Below, piece after piece: positions 1 to 8,482 of a DNA stretch of 64,000 nt. Made by a program: the position numbers and the translations under genes. Under the pieces are notes generated by a model. That model had not been told where the DNA came from, ran no database searches, and saw only the letters and a list, made by a program, of their open reading frames with translations. Source of the DNA: Desulfurispora thermophila DSM 16022 (GTDB lineage Bacteria; Bacillota; Desulfotomaculia; Desulfotomaculales; Desulfurisporaceae); the NCBI RefSeq assembly GCF_000376385.1, contig NZ_AQWN01000006.1, positions 152,718 through 216,717 of the forward strand, written 5' to 3'. Position 1 is the first letter of the stretch. Each line of letters opens with the position of its first letter.

Positions 1-51
1 ACAGGTTCAGGTGCAGAAAAAATCCATTTAAATGTAACATTTAAATGTAAT

Positions 52-96
52 AAACAACCCGGCTGGAAGACTACGAGCTTCCAGACCGGGTTGTTT
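52..96 (-). terminator. Terminator after hdr-flx operon 1
   Basis: The two arms (52-69 and 78-96) pair over 18 bases with one bulged base at 85 and an 8-base loop. On the minus strand the stem is preceded and followed by A/T-rich sequence. It lies 7 bases past the stop of flxA and closes the minus-strand hdrCBA-flxDCBA operon. Confidence 0.85.
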
Positions 97-102
97 CTAT
101 TA

Positions 103-954
103 TTAAAATTCGGGCGGTAGTTCTTGCAGCTGGGCCAGGGTAAAGACCGGGCCGTCCAGACAGACAAATTTGCTGCCAATATTGCAGCGGCCGCATTTAC
201 CAATACCGCATTTCATTTTCATTTCCAGCGTGGTCACCACCTGCTCGGGTGTAAAGCCCAGTTTCAAAAGACCGGCCAGGACAAACTTGATCATGACCGG
301 CGGTCCACAGGTGACGGCCACTTTGTTGGCGGGAGAGGGGGCCAGCTCTTCCAGGTAGGCCGGTACAAACCCCACATGGCCCGTCCAATCTTCCTGCGCC
401 CGGTCAATAGTGGTAAACACACGCGTATCAGGCTGCTGCGGCCAGTTGTGAAAAAGGTCGTGTTTAAAGCACAGGTCGGCAGCCGACCGGGCACCGTAGA
501 TGATGTCCACCCTCCCATACTGCGACCTGTTTTCCGGTGCCAGCACGTAATCGATCAGCGAGCGCAGCGGCGCCAGCCCGATACCGCCCCCAATGAACAG
601 CAGGTCCTTGCCCCGCATTTGCTCATAGGGGAAGTGGTTGCCGTACGGCCCCCTGATCCCGACCTGACATCCCGGTTCCAGCTCATGCAGTACACCGGTC
701 AAGCGGCCTACTTTTTTAATGCTGAACTCCAGGAAACCACGCTTGGTGGGAGAGGAAGTGATGGAAATGGTGGCCTCCCCCACACCGAAAACCGAGATTT
801 GTGCCACCTGGCCGGGCTTTTGCCGGAAAGATTCCTGCACGGCCGGGTCGTTGAAGACCATGCGAAAGGTTTTGACATCGGGGGTTTCTTCCACAATCTC
901 TTTAATGGTTGCCAGTGCCGGCAGCAGGGGAGCCCCACAGTGACAGTTACTCAC
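103..954 (-). CDS. flxA: FlxA: FAD/NAD(P)-binding, [2Fe-2S] oxidoreductase subunit (set 1)
   Basis: This 283-residue protein belongs to the ferredoxin-NADP reductase / sulfite reductase subunit B (AsrB) family. It is the presumed NADH-oxidising, FAD-carrying subunit of the Flx module that feeds electrons to HdrABC. An N-terminal FAD-binding barrel is followed by a Rossmann half with the glycine stretch GGGIGLAPLRS and the CGPPVMIKFV motif. The C-terminus carries closely spaced cysteines (CGIGKCGRC, then FVC) for a [2Fe-2S] cluster, as in dihydroorotate dehydrogenase electron-transfer subunits. The start is GTG, with AAGGAGG nine bases upstream, and overlaps the end of flxB by 8 bases. It is the last gene of the operon. 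A full paralogue lies at 51720-52562. Role is inferred from the family and from the hdr context. Confidence 0.85.
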   Translation of the reverse strand: MSNCHCGAPLLPALATIKEIVEETPDVKTFRMVFNDPAVQESFRQKPGQVAQISVFGVGEATISITSSPTKRGFLEFSIKKVGRLTGVLHELEPGCQVGIRGPYGNHFPYEQMRGKDLLFIGGGIGLAPLRSLIDYVLAPENRSQYGRVDIIYGARSAADLCFKHDLFHNWPQQPDTRVFTTIDRAQEDWTGHVGFVPAYLEELAPSPANKVAVTCGPPVMIKFVLAGLLKLGFTPEQVVTTLEMKMKCGIGKCGRCNIGSKFVCLDGPVFTLAQLQELPPEF

Positions 955-1981
955 GCGTGGCCACCTCCTTCAGATCGCTGATGATCTCCCTGATGTCTAT
1001 GTTGACCGGACATAGTCGCACGCACCGCCCGCACCCGGTACATCCGGCCAGGTTGTAACGATCCAGGTGATATTTCAGTTTGTGCATAAACCGGTTGCGC
1101 AGCCGGGCAGCCCTGTCCGGCCGCGGATTGTGACCGCCGGCCATCAGGGTGAAATCGGCAAACATGCAGCTGTCCCAGCCCCGGTAGCGCACCCCTTCCT
1201 CCTGCTTGCGGCTGTAATCAAAAATATCAAAACAATGACAGGTGGGACAACTGTAGGTGCAAATACCGCAACCCAAACAACGGCGGGCCAGTTCCGTCCA
1301 GTAAGGCGACTGGAAGTTTTTATCCAGCCATTCCTTTACACCGTTTAAGTCCAACTTTTTCACAGCCTGGCTGGCAACAGCCAGAGTCTGCCCCACTTCC
1401 TGTTCCTGCTCCGGCCGGACGGGAAGCAGCAAAGGCTGCCAGCTGGCCAGCGCTTCTTCACCCCGGGGAGAAAAGGCCGCGATCAAAAAACCACCTGTGC
1501 AGGGATACAGCATGATATCGGCACCGGCAGAGCTGTCCGGCCCGTAGCCGAAGGTACTGCAAAAGCACTGCGCGGCGGGCCTGTCACAGGCCTGGCCCAC
1601 CAGCAGCGTATTCTCCCTCTTTTGCCGGTAGAGCGGGTCGGGGTAATCGCCGAAAAATACAGGGTCCAATGCATTTATAGCTTGCAAGTCGCAGGGGCGT
1701 ATCCCCCAGAGCACTGTCCTACTGGCCGCACCGGCCGGCGATATCCGCAGTTCTCCTTCCCCCTGCTGGAACAAAAACATGGCCTGGGTCTGGGGAAATA
1801 AATAATTCTTCGGCGGCAGGTGGCTGTTGGTATAGTCCAGGGCCACTTCCTCCGCTTGCAGCACAGGAGCAAAGAGGTACCTGTGGCCAGATATTTGTCG
1901 CGGGGCCACCAAACAACTATCGGCCATAATCAGTTCAAAAAGCCGGGGTAGTTTTTCTTTGGCCAGAAAATACTTGTTCAC
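947..1981 (-). CDS. flxB: FlxB: 4Fe-4S electron-transfer subunit (AsrA-like, set 1)
   Basis: About 344 residues. The protein resembles the iron-sulfur subunit A of anaerobic sulfite reductase and is the wire between FlxA and the rest of the Flx-Hdr complex. Two [4Fe-4S] motifs are visible near the C-terminus (CLGCGICTYSCPTCHC and CTGCGRCVRLCPVNIDI). The N-terminal half has the conserved GIRPCDLQAI segment and further cysteines (GQACDRPAAQCFC). I place the start at GTG 1981, with AAAGGGG about 9 bases upstream. The longer reading from 2092 would overlap flxC by 95 bases and has no ribosome site. The order flxD-flxC-flxB-flxA with short overlaps indicates one translationally coupled unit. The paralogue is at 52562-53581. 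Confidence 0.82.
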   Translation of the reverse strand: MNKYFLAKEKLPRLFELIMADSCLVAPRQISGHRYLFAPVLQAEEVALDYTNSHLPPKNYLFPQTQAMFLFQQGEGELRISPAGAASRTVLWGIRPCDLQAINALDPVFFGDYPDPLYRQKRENTLLVGQACDRPAAQCFCSTFGYGPDSSAGADIMLYPCTGGFLIAAFSPRGEEALASWQPLLLPVRPEQEQEVGQTLAVASQAVKKLDLNGVKEWLDKNFQSPYWTELARRCLGCGICTYSCPTCHCFDIFDYSRKQEEGVRYRGWDSCMFADFTLMAGGHNPRPDRAARLRNRFMHKLKYHLDRYNLAGCTGCGRCVRLCPVNIDIREIISDLKEVATRE

Positions 1982-1997
1982 CCTATGAGGCCCCTTT

Positions 1998-2960
1998 CTA
2001 CATGAATTCTTCCGGATCGCTCCGGTCAAAGCTGCCCAGTGCACCGGGACCACCGGCAACAAGCTCGGCAACGGAAATACCGTAAAGCTCACTCATATCC
2101 TTGATCATTTTGCGATTCAGCAAATGCACCGGTATACCCACCGGACATACCTGCTGGCAGGCACCGCAGTCCACACAGCGCCCGGCCACGTGAAAGGCCC
2201 GGGTCAAATGGAAGACCGTATTTTCACCCAGGCTGGCCTTTCTGCTCACCCAGGGCGGGCTCTGTCGATCGAACACACAGCTGCGGCAGGTGCAGGCCGG
2301 ACAGACCTGGCGGCAGGCATAACAGCGCAAACACTGGGCAAAATAAGCGTCCCAGTAGGCACCCCGCTCGGCCAGCGTCATGTTTTCCAGTTCCACCAGG
2401 TCGGCGAAATTATCTGCGGCCGGTGTCACTATACTGCTTTCGCCAATCAAACAATCGCACCCTTCCGGTAGCGGCCCCGGGCAACGGAGACACTTTTCCC
2501 GCAAGCTGCCGGGTAATGTAAAGCTAACCTGTTCGCCACCGGCCAGGTGCAACACCACAGTTTGAGGCTTGAGCTCAACATCCAGTATTTGCGCATCCGG
2601 AGCGATTTGTTCCACCAGTTCGGGAGCCAGCAGTCCCTGGCAGCTGAGACCAAGCAAATAGATTTTTTCTCGGGCAAATTGGCCGTCCGAGATTAAGCGG
2701 TTTATCCCCCGCATGTCACACCCTTTTACACATATGGCCACCCGGCCGGGGGAATGGGCATAGTCAGTCAAATATTTCACCAGGCTCTGGGCACAGAAAG
2801 GACCAAAGGTGAGCTTTCCCACCTCTTCCGGCGCCGTGATGAATACCGGCCGGGCCGCGCCAGCCATACTTCCATGACCGTAACCAATCACCATTTGCAC
2901 AGCGCCATCAGCCAGCAACTGTGCTGCCGTACGGCGCATCGCGTCAATAATCTCTTTCAT
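1998..2960 (-). CDS. flxC: FlxC: 4Fe-4S subunit of the Flx module (set 1)
   Basis: This is a 320-residue iron-sulfur protein. The N-terminal ~200 residues include CVKGCDMRGINRLI and a second cysteine group (CLRCPGPLPEGCDCL). The C-terminal third has two ferredoxin-like motifs (CLRCYACRQVCPACTC and CVDCGACQQVCPVGIP). It is related to the beta-subunit family that accompanies HdrA and F420-type hydrogenases, and it presumably passes electrons between the flavin subunit FlxA and FlxD/HdrA. Its ATG overlaps the flxD stop as ATGA. That overlap only makes sense if flxD is translated through its internal UGA. The paralogue is at 53592-54545. Confidence 0.78.
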   Translation of the reverse strand: MKEIIDAMRRTAAQLLADGAVQMVIGYGHGSMAGAARPVFITAPEEVGKLTFGPFCAQSLVKYLTDYAHSPGRVAICVKGCDMRGINRLISDGQFAREKIYLLGLSCQGLLAPELVEQIAPDAQILDVELKPQTVVLHLAGGEQVSFTLPGSLREKCLRCPGPLPEGCDCLIGESSIVTPAADNFADLVELENMTLAERGAYWDAYFAQCLRCYACRQVCPACTCRSCVFDRQSPPWVSRKASLGENTVFHLTRAFHVAGRCVDCGACQQVCPVGIPVHLLNRKMIKDMSELYGISVAELVAGGPGALGSFDRSDPEEFM

Positions 2961-3424
2961 AGACTGTCATCCCTCATTTTCTGATTGGGCCCCAGCTCAA
3001 TTGTTTTTTCCACCAGTTCCCGCACTGTGGCAGCAAATTTGGCTCCCTCCGCCCCGCTGATCCAGCGGACGGTGAGCCGGCGGGAATCTATGCCGGTGAA
3101 GTCCAACAGGCGGCGGAAGATCTGATAGCGCCGCCGGGTGTAATAATTGCCACTAACATAGTGGCAGTCGCCCGGGTGTCAGCCGCTGACCAGCACGGCA
3201 TCGGCACCTTTTTGCAATGCCCGCAGGGCCAGCAGAGGGTTGACCCGGCTGGAGCAGGGCACGCGAATAATGCGGATGTGGGCCGGGTAAGCCATCCGGC
3301 TCACCCCGGCCAGGTCGGCCCCGGCATAACTGCACCAGTTGCAACAAAAACCGATGATTTTGGGCTGCCACTGCCCACCCGGTTGTTGTCCTTCCTGCTG
3401 AACTTTTTCCTTGTCTATTGACAC
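2957..3424 (-). CDS. flxD: FlxD/MvhD-like [2Fe-2S] subunit, selenoprotein (UGA = Sec82)
   Basis: The first 81 codons encode an MvhD-type delta subunit ([20 protein letters not shown], then [17 protein letters not shown] and GADAVLVSG). An in-frame TGA follows at 3181-3179. The same frame then continues for 73 codons, [17 protein letters not shown] onwards, to a stop at 2957. Cys-type relatives read GC-x-x-GDCH at this point (see 45312-45758), so the UGA sits exactly where a cluster-ligand cysteine belongs and should be read as selenocysteine. A hairpin suitable as a bacterial SECIS starts 12 bases after the UGA. The start is GTG, overlapping the hdrA stop by 10 bases. The true stop overlaps the flxC start as ATGA, which confirms the full length of 155 residues. 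An automated call would truncate this gene. Confidence 0.88.
3148..3166 (-). promoter_or_regulatory. SECIS-like hairpin downstream of UGA in flxD (set 1)
   Basis: On the minus strand TGCCACTATGTTAGTGGCA forms an 8-base-pair perfect stem with loop TGT. It begins 12 bases after the in-frame UGA, so the loop G lies about 20 bases from the UGA, within the range known for bacterial SECIS elements. The same 19 bases recur in the second flxD (54745-54763). Confidence 0.75.
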
Positions 3425-5397
3425 AGGGCGTCCACCTCCGCCAGCAATTGTTCGTCATTATAACCCAGCGTGTTTACCGCACCGGCCCGGCAGGCCACGT
3501 TGCAGGCACCACAGCCCTGGCAAAGGCCGGAATTCACCCGCGCCACCCGGCGGAAGATCTCCCGGCCATGGCTGCGCTCTTGTATGGTTACCGCTTCAAT
3601 GGCCCGGTACGGACAAACATTAACGCATTCCAGGCAGCCTGAGCAAAGGCTTTCCTCCACCCGGGAAACCATGGGTTCGGCCACCAGTTCATCCCTGGCC
3701 AGGAGGGCAATTACTTTGGCTGCCGCAGCGCTGGCCTGGGAGACGGTATCCGGAATGTCCTTGGGACCCTGGCAGGTTCCGGCCAGGAACACGCCGGCCG
3801 TACTGGTCTCCACCGGTCGCAGCTTGGGGTGGGCTTCCAGGAAAAATCCGTCCTTGTCACAGGTAAAACCCACCAATTGGGCCAGATTACCGGCACCGGC
3901 CGCCGGTTGCATGGCGGTAGCCAGCACCACCAGATCGGCGTTAATTTGCACCTGCCGTCCGGCCAGCGTATCCGCTCCCATCACCACCAGCTGGTCACCC
4001 TGCTGATATATTTTGGAAACCCGGCCGCGGATGTACTGCGCTCCCTCACCCTGGACCTTGTTGTAGAATTCCTCGTAATTTTTGCCGGCTGTGCGCACGT
4101 CCATGTAAAAGATGTATACCTGCGCGCCAGGTATTTTTTCCAGCACCTGGTGGGCGTGTTTGGCCGTGTACATACAACAGGCCCGGGAACAGTAAGACCT
4201 GCCCTTGGCTTCATCGCGCGAACCCACGCACTTGACAAAAACCACGCTGCGCGGCTCCCGCCCGTCGGACGGGCGGACAATCTTGCCTCCGGTGGGGCCG
4301 GCAGCGTTGACCAACCGCTCAAAATGCAGACCTGTGATCACATCGGGATAAGCTCCCGCACCGTACTCGCTGTAGTGCTCCACCCAGGGGAAGAGGTCGT
4401 AGCCCGTAGCCATGACAATGGCTCCCACGGCTAATTGATGAATTTCCTCCTGTTGTTGAAAATCTATTGCCCCGGTGGGACATACCTTCTGGCACACACC
4501 GCACTTGCCACTGGTGAGAAAACGGCAGTTTTGCCGGTCGATAACCGGCTTGTTGGGCACGGCCTGGGGAAAGCTCAAATAAATGGCCTTGCGCTGCCCC
4601 AAACCCAAATCGTATTCCGAGGGCACTTTGGTGGGGCACTTTTCCCAGCACATCCCACACCCGGTACATTTGCTGTGATCTACATAGCGGGGCTTTTGCC
4701 TGACTGTTACCTGGAAATTGCCCACATAGCCATTTACGTCCACCACCTCGGCATAGGTGAACACTTTGATCTTGGGATGCTGGGCCGCCTGGGCCATCTT
4801 GGGTGTACTGATACAGGCCGAACAATCCAGTGTGGGGAAGGTCTTGTCCAGCATGGCCATTTTACCACCCAGAGAAGGCTCCCTTTCCACCAACACCACC
4901 TCGTGCCCGGCGTCGGCAATGTCCAGCGCCGCCTGCAGACCGGCAATGCCGCCCCCGATCACCAGCGCCCGCCTGGTCACCGGGATGGTACCTTCCTGTA
5001 AAGGGGTGAGGCGAGCCGCCTTGGCTACCGCCCGGCGCACCAGATCAATGGCCTTGGCTGTGGCCGCTTCTTTTTCCTGCTGGTGCACCCAGGAACAATG
5101 TTCCCGGATATTGGCCATTTCCAGCAGGTAAGGGTTGAGGCCGGCCCGCTGCAATGTCTTACGAAAAGTGGCTTCATGCAGACGGGGGGAACAAGAGGCC
5201 ACCACCACTTTTTGCAAACCGTGCTCCTTTACTGCTTGCACAATCATCTCCTGACCCGGCTCGGAGCACATATATTTGTAGTCCACCGCCCAGGCCACTC
5301 CTGGCATGGCACGGGCTGCTTCCGCTACCCGGGGGACATCAACCACCCCGCCGATATTGGACCCACACCAGCAAACAAATACGCCAATTTTTCGCAT
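3415..5397 (-). CDS. hdrA: HdrA: FAD/4Fe-4S heterodisulfide-reductase-like subunit A (set 1)
   Basis: This 660-residue, single-module HdrA is the flavin site expected to perform electron bifurcation in the Hdr-Flx complex. The N-terminal ~140 residues form the HdrA-specific domain ([31 protein letters not shown]). An FAD-binding [18 protein letters not shown] follows near residue 147, then the [11 protein letters not shown] signature, a ferredoxin motif ([12 protein letters not shown]), an unusual spaced cluster site ([17 protein letters not shown]) and two C-terminal ferredoxin motifs ([12 protein letters not shown] and [12 protein letters not shown]). The position that is selenocysteine in some methanogen HdrA proteins is cysteine here. 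It lies between hdrB and flxD, 14 bases after hdrB. Confidence 0.9.
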   Translation of the reverse strand: MRKIGVFVCWCGSNIGGVVDVPRVAEAARAMPGVAWAVDYKYMCSEPGQEMIVQAVKEHGLQKVVVASCSPRLHEATFRKTLQRAGLNPYLLEMANIREHCSWVHQQEKEAATAKAIDLVRRAVAKAARLTPLQEGTIPVTRRALVIGGGIAGLQAALDIADAGHEVVLVEREPSLGGKMAMLDKTFPTLDCSACISTPKMAQAAQHPKIKVFTYAEVVDVNGYVGNFQVTVRQKPRYVDHSKCTGCGMCWEKCPTKVPSEYDLGLGQRKAIYLSFPQAVPNKPVIDRQNCRFLTSGKCGVCQKVCPTGAIDFQQQEEIHQLAVGAIVMATGYDLFPWVEHYSEYGAGAYPDVITGLHFERLVNAAGPTGGKIVRPSDGREPRSVVFVKCVGSRDEAKGRSYCSRACCMYTAKHAHQVLEKIPGAQVYIFYMDVRTAGKNYEEFYNKVQGEGAQYIRGRVSKIYQQGDQLVVMGADTLAGRQVQINADLVVLATAMQPAAGAGNLAQLVGFTCDKDGFFLEAHPKLRPVETSTAGVFLAGTCQGPKDIPDTVSQASAAAAKVIALLARDELVAEPMVSRVEESLCSGCLECVNVCPYRAIEAVTIQERSHGREIFRRVARVNSGLCQGCGACNVACRAGAVNTLGYNDEQLLAEVDALCQ

Positions 5398-5411
5398 CTA
5401 GCCGTCCCTCC

Positions 5412-6266
5412 CTAAACCGCCGCCAGCAGGTCCGCCGTGTCCACAAAATGAGTGTGGGTACTGACGGCCAGAGCCGGCAGACCGACCGCCAGCCCCAGGA
5501 GTTGGGTAAAGTAAAATACCGGCATGCGGTAGTTCTGCCCGAGTTTGCTGGCAATTTTGGCCTGACGATAATCCAGGTTGAAGTGACACAACGGACAGGC
5601 GGTAACAATGCAATTGGCCCCTGCCTCCACGGCGCTGCCGATGATCCGCGCTGTCAAGGCCACCACAATATCCTCGTTGGTTACAGCCAGGGAAGCGCCG
5701 CAACATTCGGTCTTAAACGGCCAGTCCACCGTAGTTGCGCCTACCGCCTGGAGCAAATGATCCATCTTGCACGGGTTTTCCGGATCATCGGTGCCAATCT
5801 GGTGGGGCTTGACCAGCAAACACCCGTAGTAAGCTGCCGCCTTGATGCCGGAAAGGGGTTTTACAACCTGTGCCGCCAGTTGATCGATGCCGTATTCCAG
5901 CATCATGTCCAGGCTGCTCAAAACACGCAGCCCGCCCGGCAACGGGTTCTCAATCACATCCTCCACCTGCTGGCGCAAAGAGGCGTCCTGGCCCAGTTCG
6001 TAATTAGCCCAGGCCAGACGCTGATAGCAGGCGGCGCAGGAAGTCATGACATCCTGACCGGTTTGGGCTGCTTGCACCAAATTGCGGGCGGCCAAAGATA
6101 AGGCCAGCAAATGACTGGTTCCGTGTGCCGCCGTCGAGCCACAACAACTCCAATCAGGCACATCTATCAATTCTATACCCAGTTTCTGGCACAAAGCCCG
6201 TGTAGACTGATCGTACTCCCGGGCACTGGTGTGATAGCAGCAACCGGGATAGTAAGCCCAGCGCAT
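5412..6266 (-). CDS. hdrB: HdrB: CCG-domain subunit of heterodisulfide reductase-like complex (set 1)
   Basis: A 284-residue protein with two cysteine-rich CCG repeats that bind the noncubane [4Fe-4S] pair where HdrB reduces its disulfide substrate. Repeat one runs from YYPGCCYHTS to WSCCGSTAAH and MTSCAACYQ. Repeat two runs from YYGCLLVKP to KTECCGASLAVT and TACPLCH. Length and cysteine spacing match HdrB. Its ATG shares one base with the hdrC stop (TAATG). In bacteria without coenzyme M the partner disulfide is not fixed by sequence; DsrC has been proposed for Flx-Hdr systems, but no dsrC is present in this window. Confidence 0.9.
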   Translation of the reverse strand: MRWAYYPGCCYHTSAREYDQSTRALCQKLGIELIDVPDWSCCGSTAAHGTSHLLALSLAARNLVQAAQTGQDVMTSCAACYQRLAWANYELGQDASLRQQVEDVIENPLPGGLRVLSSLDMMLEYGIDQLAAQVVKPLSGIKAAAYYGCLLVKPHQIGTDDPENPCKMDHLLQAVGATTVDWPFKTECCGASLAVTNEDIVVALTARIIGSAVEAGANCIVTACPLCHFNLDYRQAKIASKLGQNYRMPVFYFTQLLGLAVGLPALAVSTHTHFVDTADLLAAV

Positions 6267-6847
6267 TACCCTTTCCCCTCCAACTCACGTATTCTGGTAA
6301 AAATTTTCTTAATCTCTTTTTGTCCGGCCGGCCGTTCCGGCAAAAACTTCAGTTTTCCCCTCCTGAGCATGGCCAGACCGGCATCCAGCTGCTGAAAAGG
6401 GTGTCCGCTGCGCAGATTATAGCCCAGCATGGTCCCAAACTCGAAAAGCCGTCCATTTGCTTCCACTGAGGCCAGAAAATTGCGGTAAAACAAAGCCACC
6501 CGTTTGGCCCGTCCGGGGGGCTCCATACCCCTTTGACCGGCCATAATGCGCAGGGCATCCATCACCCTGGCCACTTCAATCTGCCGCGGGCAGCGCACAC
6601 TGCAGGTGGAGCAAAAGGCACAAAGCCAGATCGACTGCGCCCGCAGGAGTTCTTCCTCCTGGCCCAGCTGGACCAGGCGCATGACCCGGTTGGGCACCAG
6701 ATCCATAAATGGAGCGATGGGACAACCGGCCGTGCACTTACCGCACTGATAACACTTCTCCACGGCCTGCCCGCTGGCTTCCCGCAGGCGGGCAATGAAT
6801 TGCTGCCTGTCCGACCAGTTCGCAGTCAAATTTTCTGCTGATGACAT
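6266..6847 (-). CDS. hdrC: HdrC: 4Fe-4S subunit of heterodisulfide reductase-like complex (set 1)
   Basis: 193 residues, the first gene of the operon. Two [4Fe-4S] motifs are visible, CYQCGKCTAGCP near residue 33 and CAFCSTCSVRCP near residue 76. These carry electrons from HdrA to HdrB. A charged C-terminal half without motifs follows. GAGGTG stands about 8 bases before the ATG. The 390-base gap upstream should hold the operon promoter. Confidence 0.9.
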   Translation of the reverse strand: MSSAENLTANWSDRQQFIARLREASGQAVEKCYQCGKCTAGCPIAPFMDLVPNRVMRLVQLGQEEELLRAQSIWLCAFCSTCSVRCPRQIEVARVMDALRIMAGQRGMEPPGRAKRVALFYRNFLASVEANGRLFEFGTMLGYNLRSGHPFQQLDAGLAMLRRGKLKFLPERPAGQKEIKKIFTRIRELEGKG

Positions 6848-7240
6848 AGTACCACACCTCGTCCTTCATACCCTTTCGCTAATAACTAATTTATTTCTAC
6901 AAGCAGAATACTTATCCTTTTCATTAGCAGAAAAATATCTTTCCAGTATTATTGAAACCTGCACCAAATCTGCAGCGTAACTATTGAACTCAGCAAGGAA
7001 CTTGTGAGCCACGAACATTAACAATGTTGCAAAAAGATAGCAAAAAATAAAGGGAGTGCTTTAAGCGCACTCCCTGCTCCGGGAATTATGCATTTTTATT
7101 TCCACATTTTTAAAAACAATGCCCTGAGAAAAGACGGCAAACGGAAAAAATAAACCCGCAAAACCACTCACCCCCACACAGTGCTCTCCCATATATTCTA
7201 TTCAGGGGGAAAACAAAGTGTGCCTGGGCCGGAGATAAAT
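6848..7240 (-). other. Intergenic region upstream of hdrC, with a 15-base interrupted palindrome
   Basis: No gene is visible. The half nearest hdrC is AT-rich and probably holds the operon promoter, but I could not pick a convincing -35/-10 pair. AACATTAACAATGTT at 7014-7028 is a perfect interrupted palindrome (6+3+6) and could bind a regulator. The part beyond 7040 is the end of the pssA transcript. Confidence 0.5.
7042..7075 (-). terminator. Terminator after psd-pssA
   Basis: AGGGAGTGC (7051-7059) pairs perfectly with GCACTCCCT (7067-7075). On the minus strand the stem is followed by TTTATTTTTTG, a classic U-tract. It lies about 165 bases after the pssA stop. Confidence 0.85.
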
Positions 7241-7762
7241 TTAAAATTTCGGTATTTTTATTTTACTCACCATCAGCCAGGAAAGCAACAGTAAAAAAGC
7301 CAGCATCAAATACAGATGCATGGTAACATATGGGGACAGGTTAATTAAAGCAAACAGGGCAACCAGAGAACCGGCGAAAGTGATGGGTATACCCAGGAAA
7401 TAGGTTTTGATATTTAATACATTGAATCTGGCCAAACGCAGGGCACCGCACAAGACAAAGAGCAGCACCCCCAAAAGGCCGGGCCAGCCCAGTTCGCCCA
7501 ACCCCAGCCCGTAGAAAAGCATGGCCGGCGCAACGCCGAAAGAAACCAGGTCGGCCAGAGAATCCAATTCCTTGCCAAATTCCGATGCAATCCCCAGCCG
7601 CCTGGCCACCCGACCGTCCAGGCCGTCCAGGACAGCCGCCAGCAAGATCATCAGAGCACTCAGATGATAACGGGGGCTACTGCCCAAAATACAAACCAGA
7701 GCCAGCACTCCGGCCAGCAGGTTGGCGCTGGTAATAGCGCTGGCCACTATTTTTTTTGTCAT
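7241..7762 (-). CDS. pssA: CDP-diacylglycerol-serine O-phosphatidyltransferase
   Basis: A 173-residue integral membrane enzyme that makes phosphatidylserine from CDP-diacylglycerol and L-serine. The CDP-alcohol phosphotransferase signature (DG-x2-AR-x8-G-x3-D-x3-D) is visible at about residues 46-71, starting DGLDGRVARRLG. Most of the rest is hydrophobic and fits about five to six membrane segments. Length is typical of the short Gram-positive form. Its start overlaps the psd stop by 4 bases (ATGA type), so the enzyme and the decarboxylase that uses its product are translationally coupled. Confidence 0.92.
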   Translation of the reverse strand: MTKKIVASAITSANLLAGVLALVCILGSSPRYHLSALMILLAAVLDGLDGRVARRLGIASEFGKELDSLADLVSFGVAPAMLFYGLGLGELGWPGLLGVLLFVLCGALRLARFNVLNIKTYFLGIPITFAGSLVALFALINLSPYVTMHLYLMLAFLLLLSWLMVSKIKIPKF

Positions 7763-8400
7763 GCAGTAAACCTCCCGATAATTGTTTCGCCGCCCTTGAC
7801 CTTATCCCCCGGTCGAACACATATTTCAACATGACTGGGTACATACAGCTCAGTGCACGAGCCAAACTTGATCAACCCGAACAACTGGCCTCTGCGCAAA
7901 AAGTCCCCGCACCGGACATAACACACGATGCGACGGGCAATAAAACCGGTAACCTGGGTCACCAGCACGCGCAAATGCGGCGCTTCAATGCCGACAAAGT
8001 TTTTTTCGTTGATCTCGGAAGCATGGCTTTTAAAAGCCGGTAAAAACTTACCCGGCCGGTAATAAATATATTTCACCTCACCGTCCAGAGGGGAACGATT
8101 GACATGCACGTTGAAAATGGACAAGAAAATGCTCACCCGCCGGGCCGGGCCACCTAAAAATTTTTCTTCGTTTACATTATCCACACTCAAAATCACACCG
8201 TCGGCCGGGGACAGGATAACTCCCTCCTCCCCTGGGATCCGGCGGGGCGGATTGCGGAAAAAAAAGGCGCAAAAAATAAACAATAAACCAAATAATACCG
8301 CCAGCGGCTTGAACAAATAGTAAGCTCCAACAGTCAACAAGCCCAGCACTGCCAGATAGGGCACTCCCGCCAGGGCAATGGGGAATTTTTCCCCTTTCAT
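7759..8400 (-). CDS. psd: Phosphatidylserine decarboxylase
   Basis: 213 residues. It converts phosphatidylserine to phosphatidylethanolamine with a pyruvoyl group made by self-cleavage. Two hydrophobic segments near residues 12-50 anchor the protein. SPADGVI and the histidine-containing FNVHVNRSPLDG segment are the expected active-site motifs. Cleavage should fall in FGSCTELYVP near the C-terminus, before the serine of Gly-Ser; the residue after Ser is Cys rather than Thr or Arg, a mild departure. The size is that of the short Psd form. Followed directly by pssA. Confidence 0.9.
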   Translation of the reverse strand: MKGEKFPIALAGVPYLAVLGLLTVGAYYLFKPLAVLFGLLFIFCAFFFRNPPRRIPGEEGVILSPADGVILSVDNVNEEKFLGGPARRVSIFLSIFNVHVNRSPLDGEVKYIYYRPGKFLPAFKSHASEINEKNFVGIEAPHLRVLVTQVTGFIARRIVCYVRCGDFLRRGQLFGLIKFGSCTELYVPSHVEICVRPGDKVKGGETIIGRFTA

Positions 8401-8482
8401 AAGCTACCTCCTGCCATACAGTCAATTATCAGCATGCAATGCACAGATTATTTTAGCATGATTGCGCCCGCGTGAGAAGTGT

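Noticed and set aside
124..981. Long plus-strand open frame (285 codons) opposite flxA 1
   Set aside because: It is antisense to a gene with clear FAD, NAD and [2Fe-2S] motifs, has no ribosome site and shows low-complexity His/Gln/Arg composition typical of a shadow frame.
1982..2092. Upstream extension of flxB
   Set aside because: It would overlap flxC by 95 bases and has no ribosome site, while GTG 1981 has one.
2957..3424. flxD 1 as a pseudogene or frameshift
   Set aside because: No frame change is needed, only UGA read-through. The downstream half is conserved, carries a SECIS-like stem and couples to flxC. The same arrangement occurs in the second copy.
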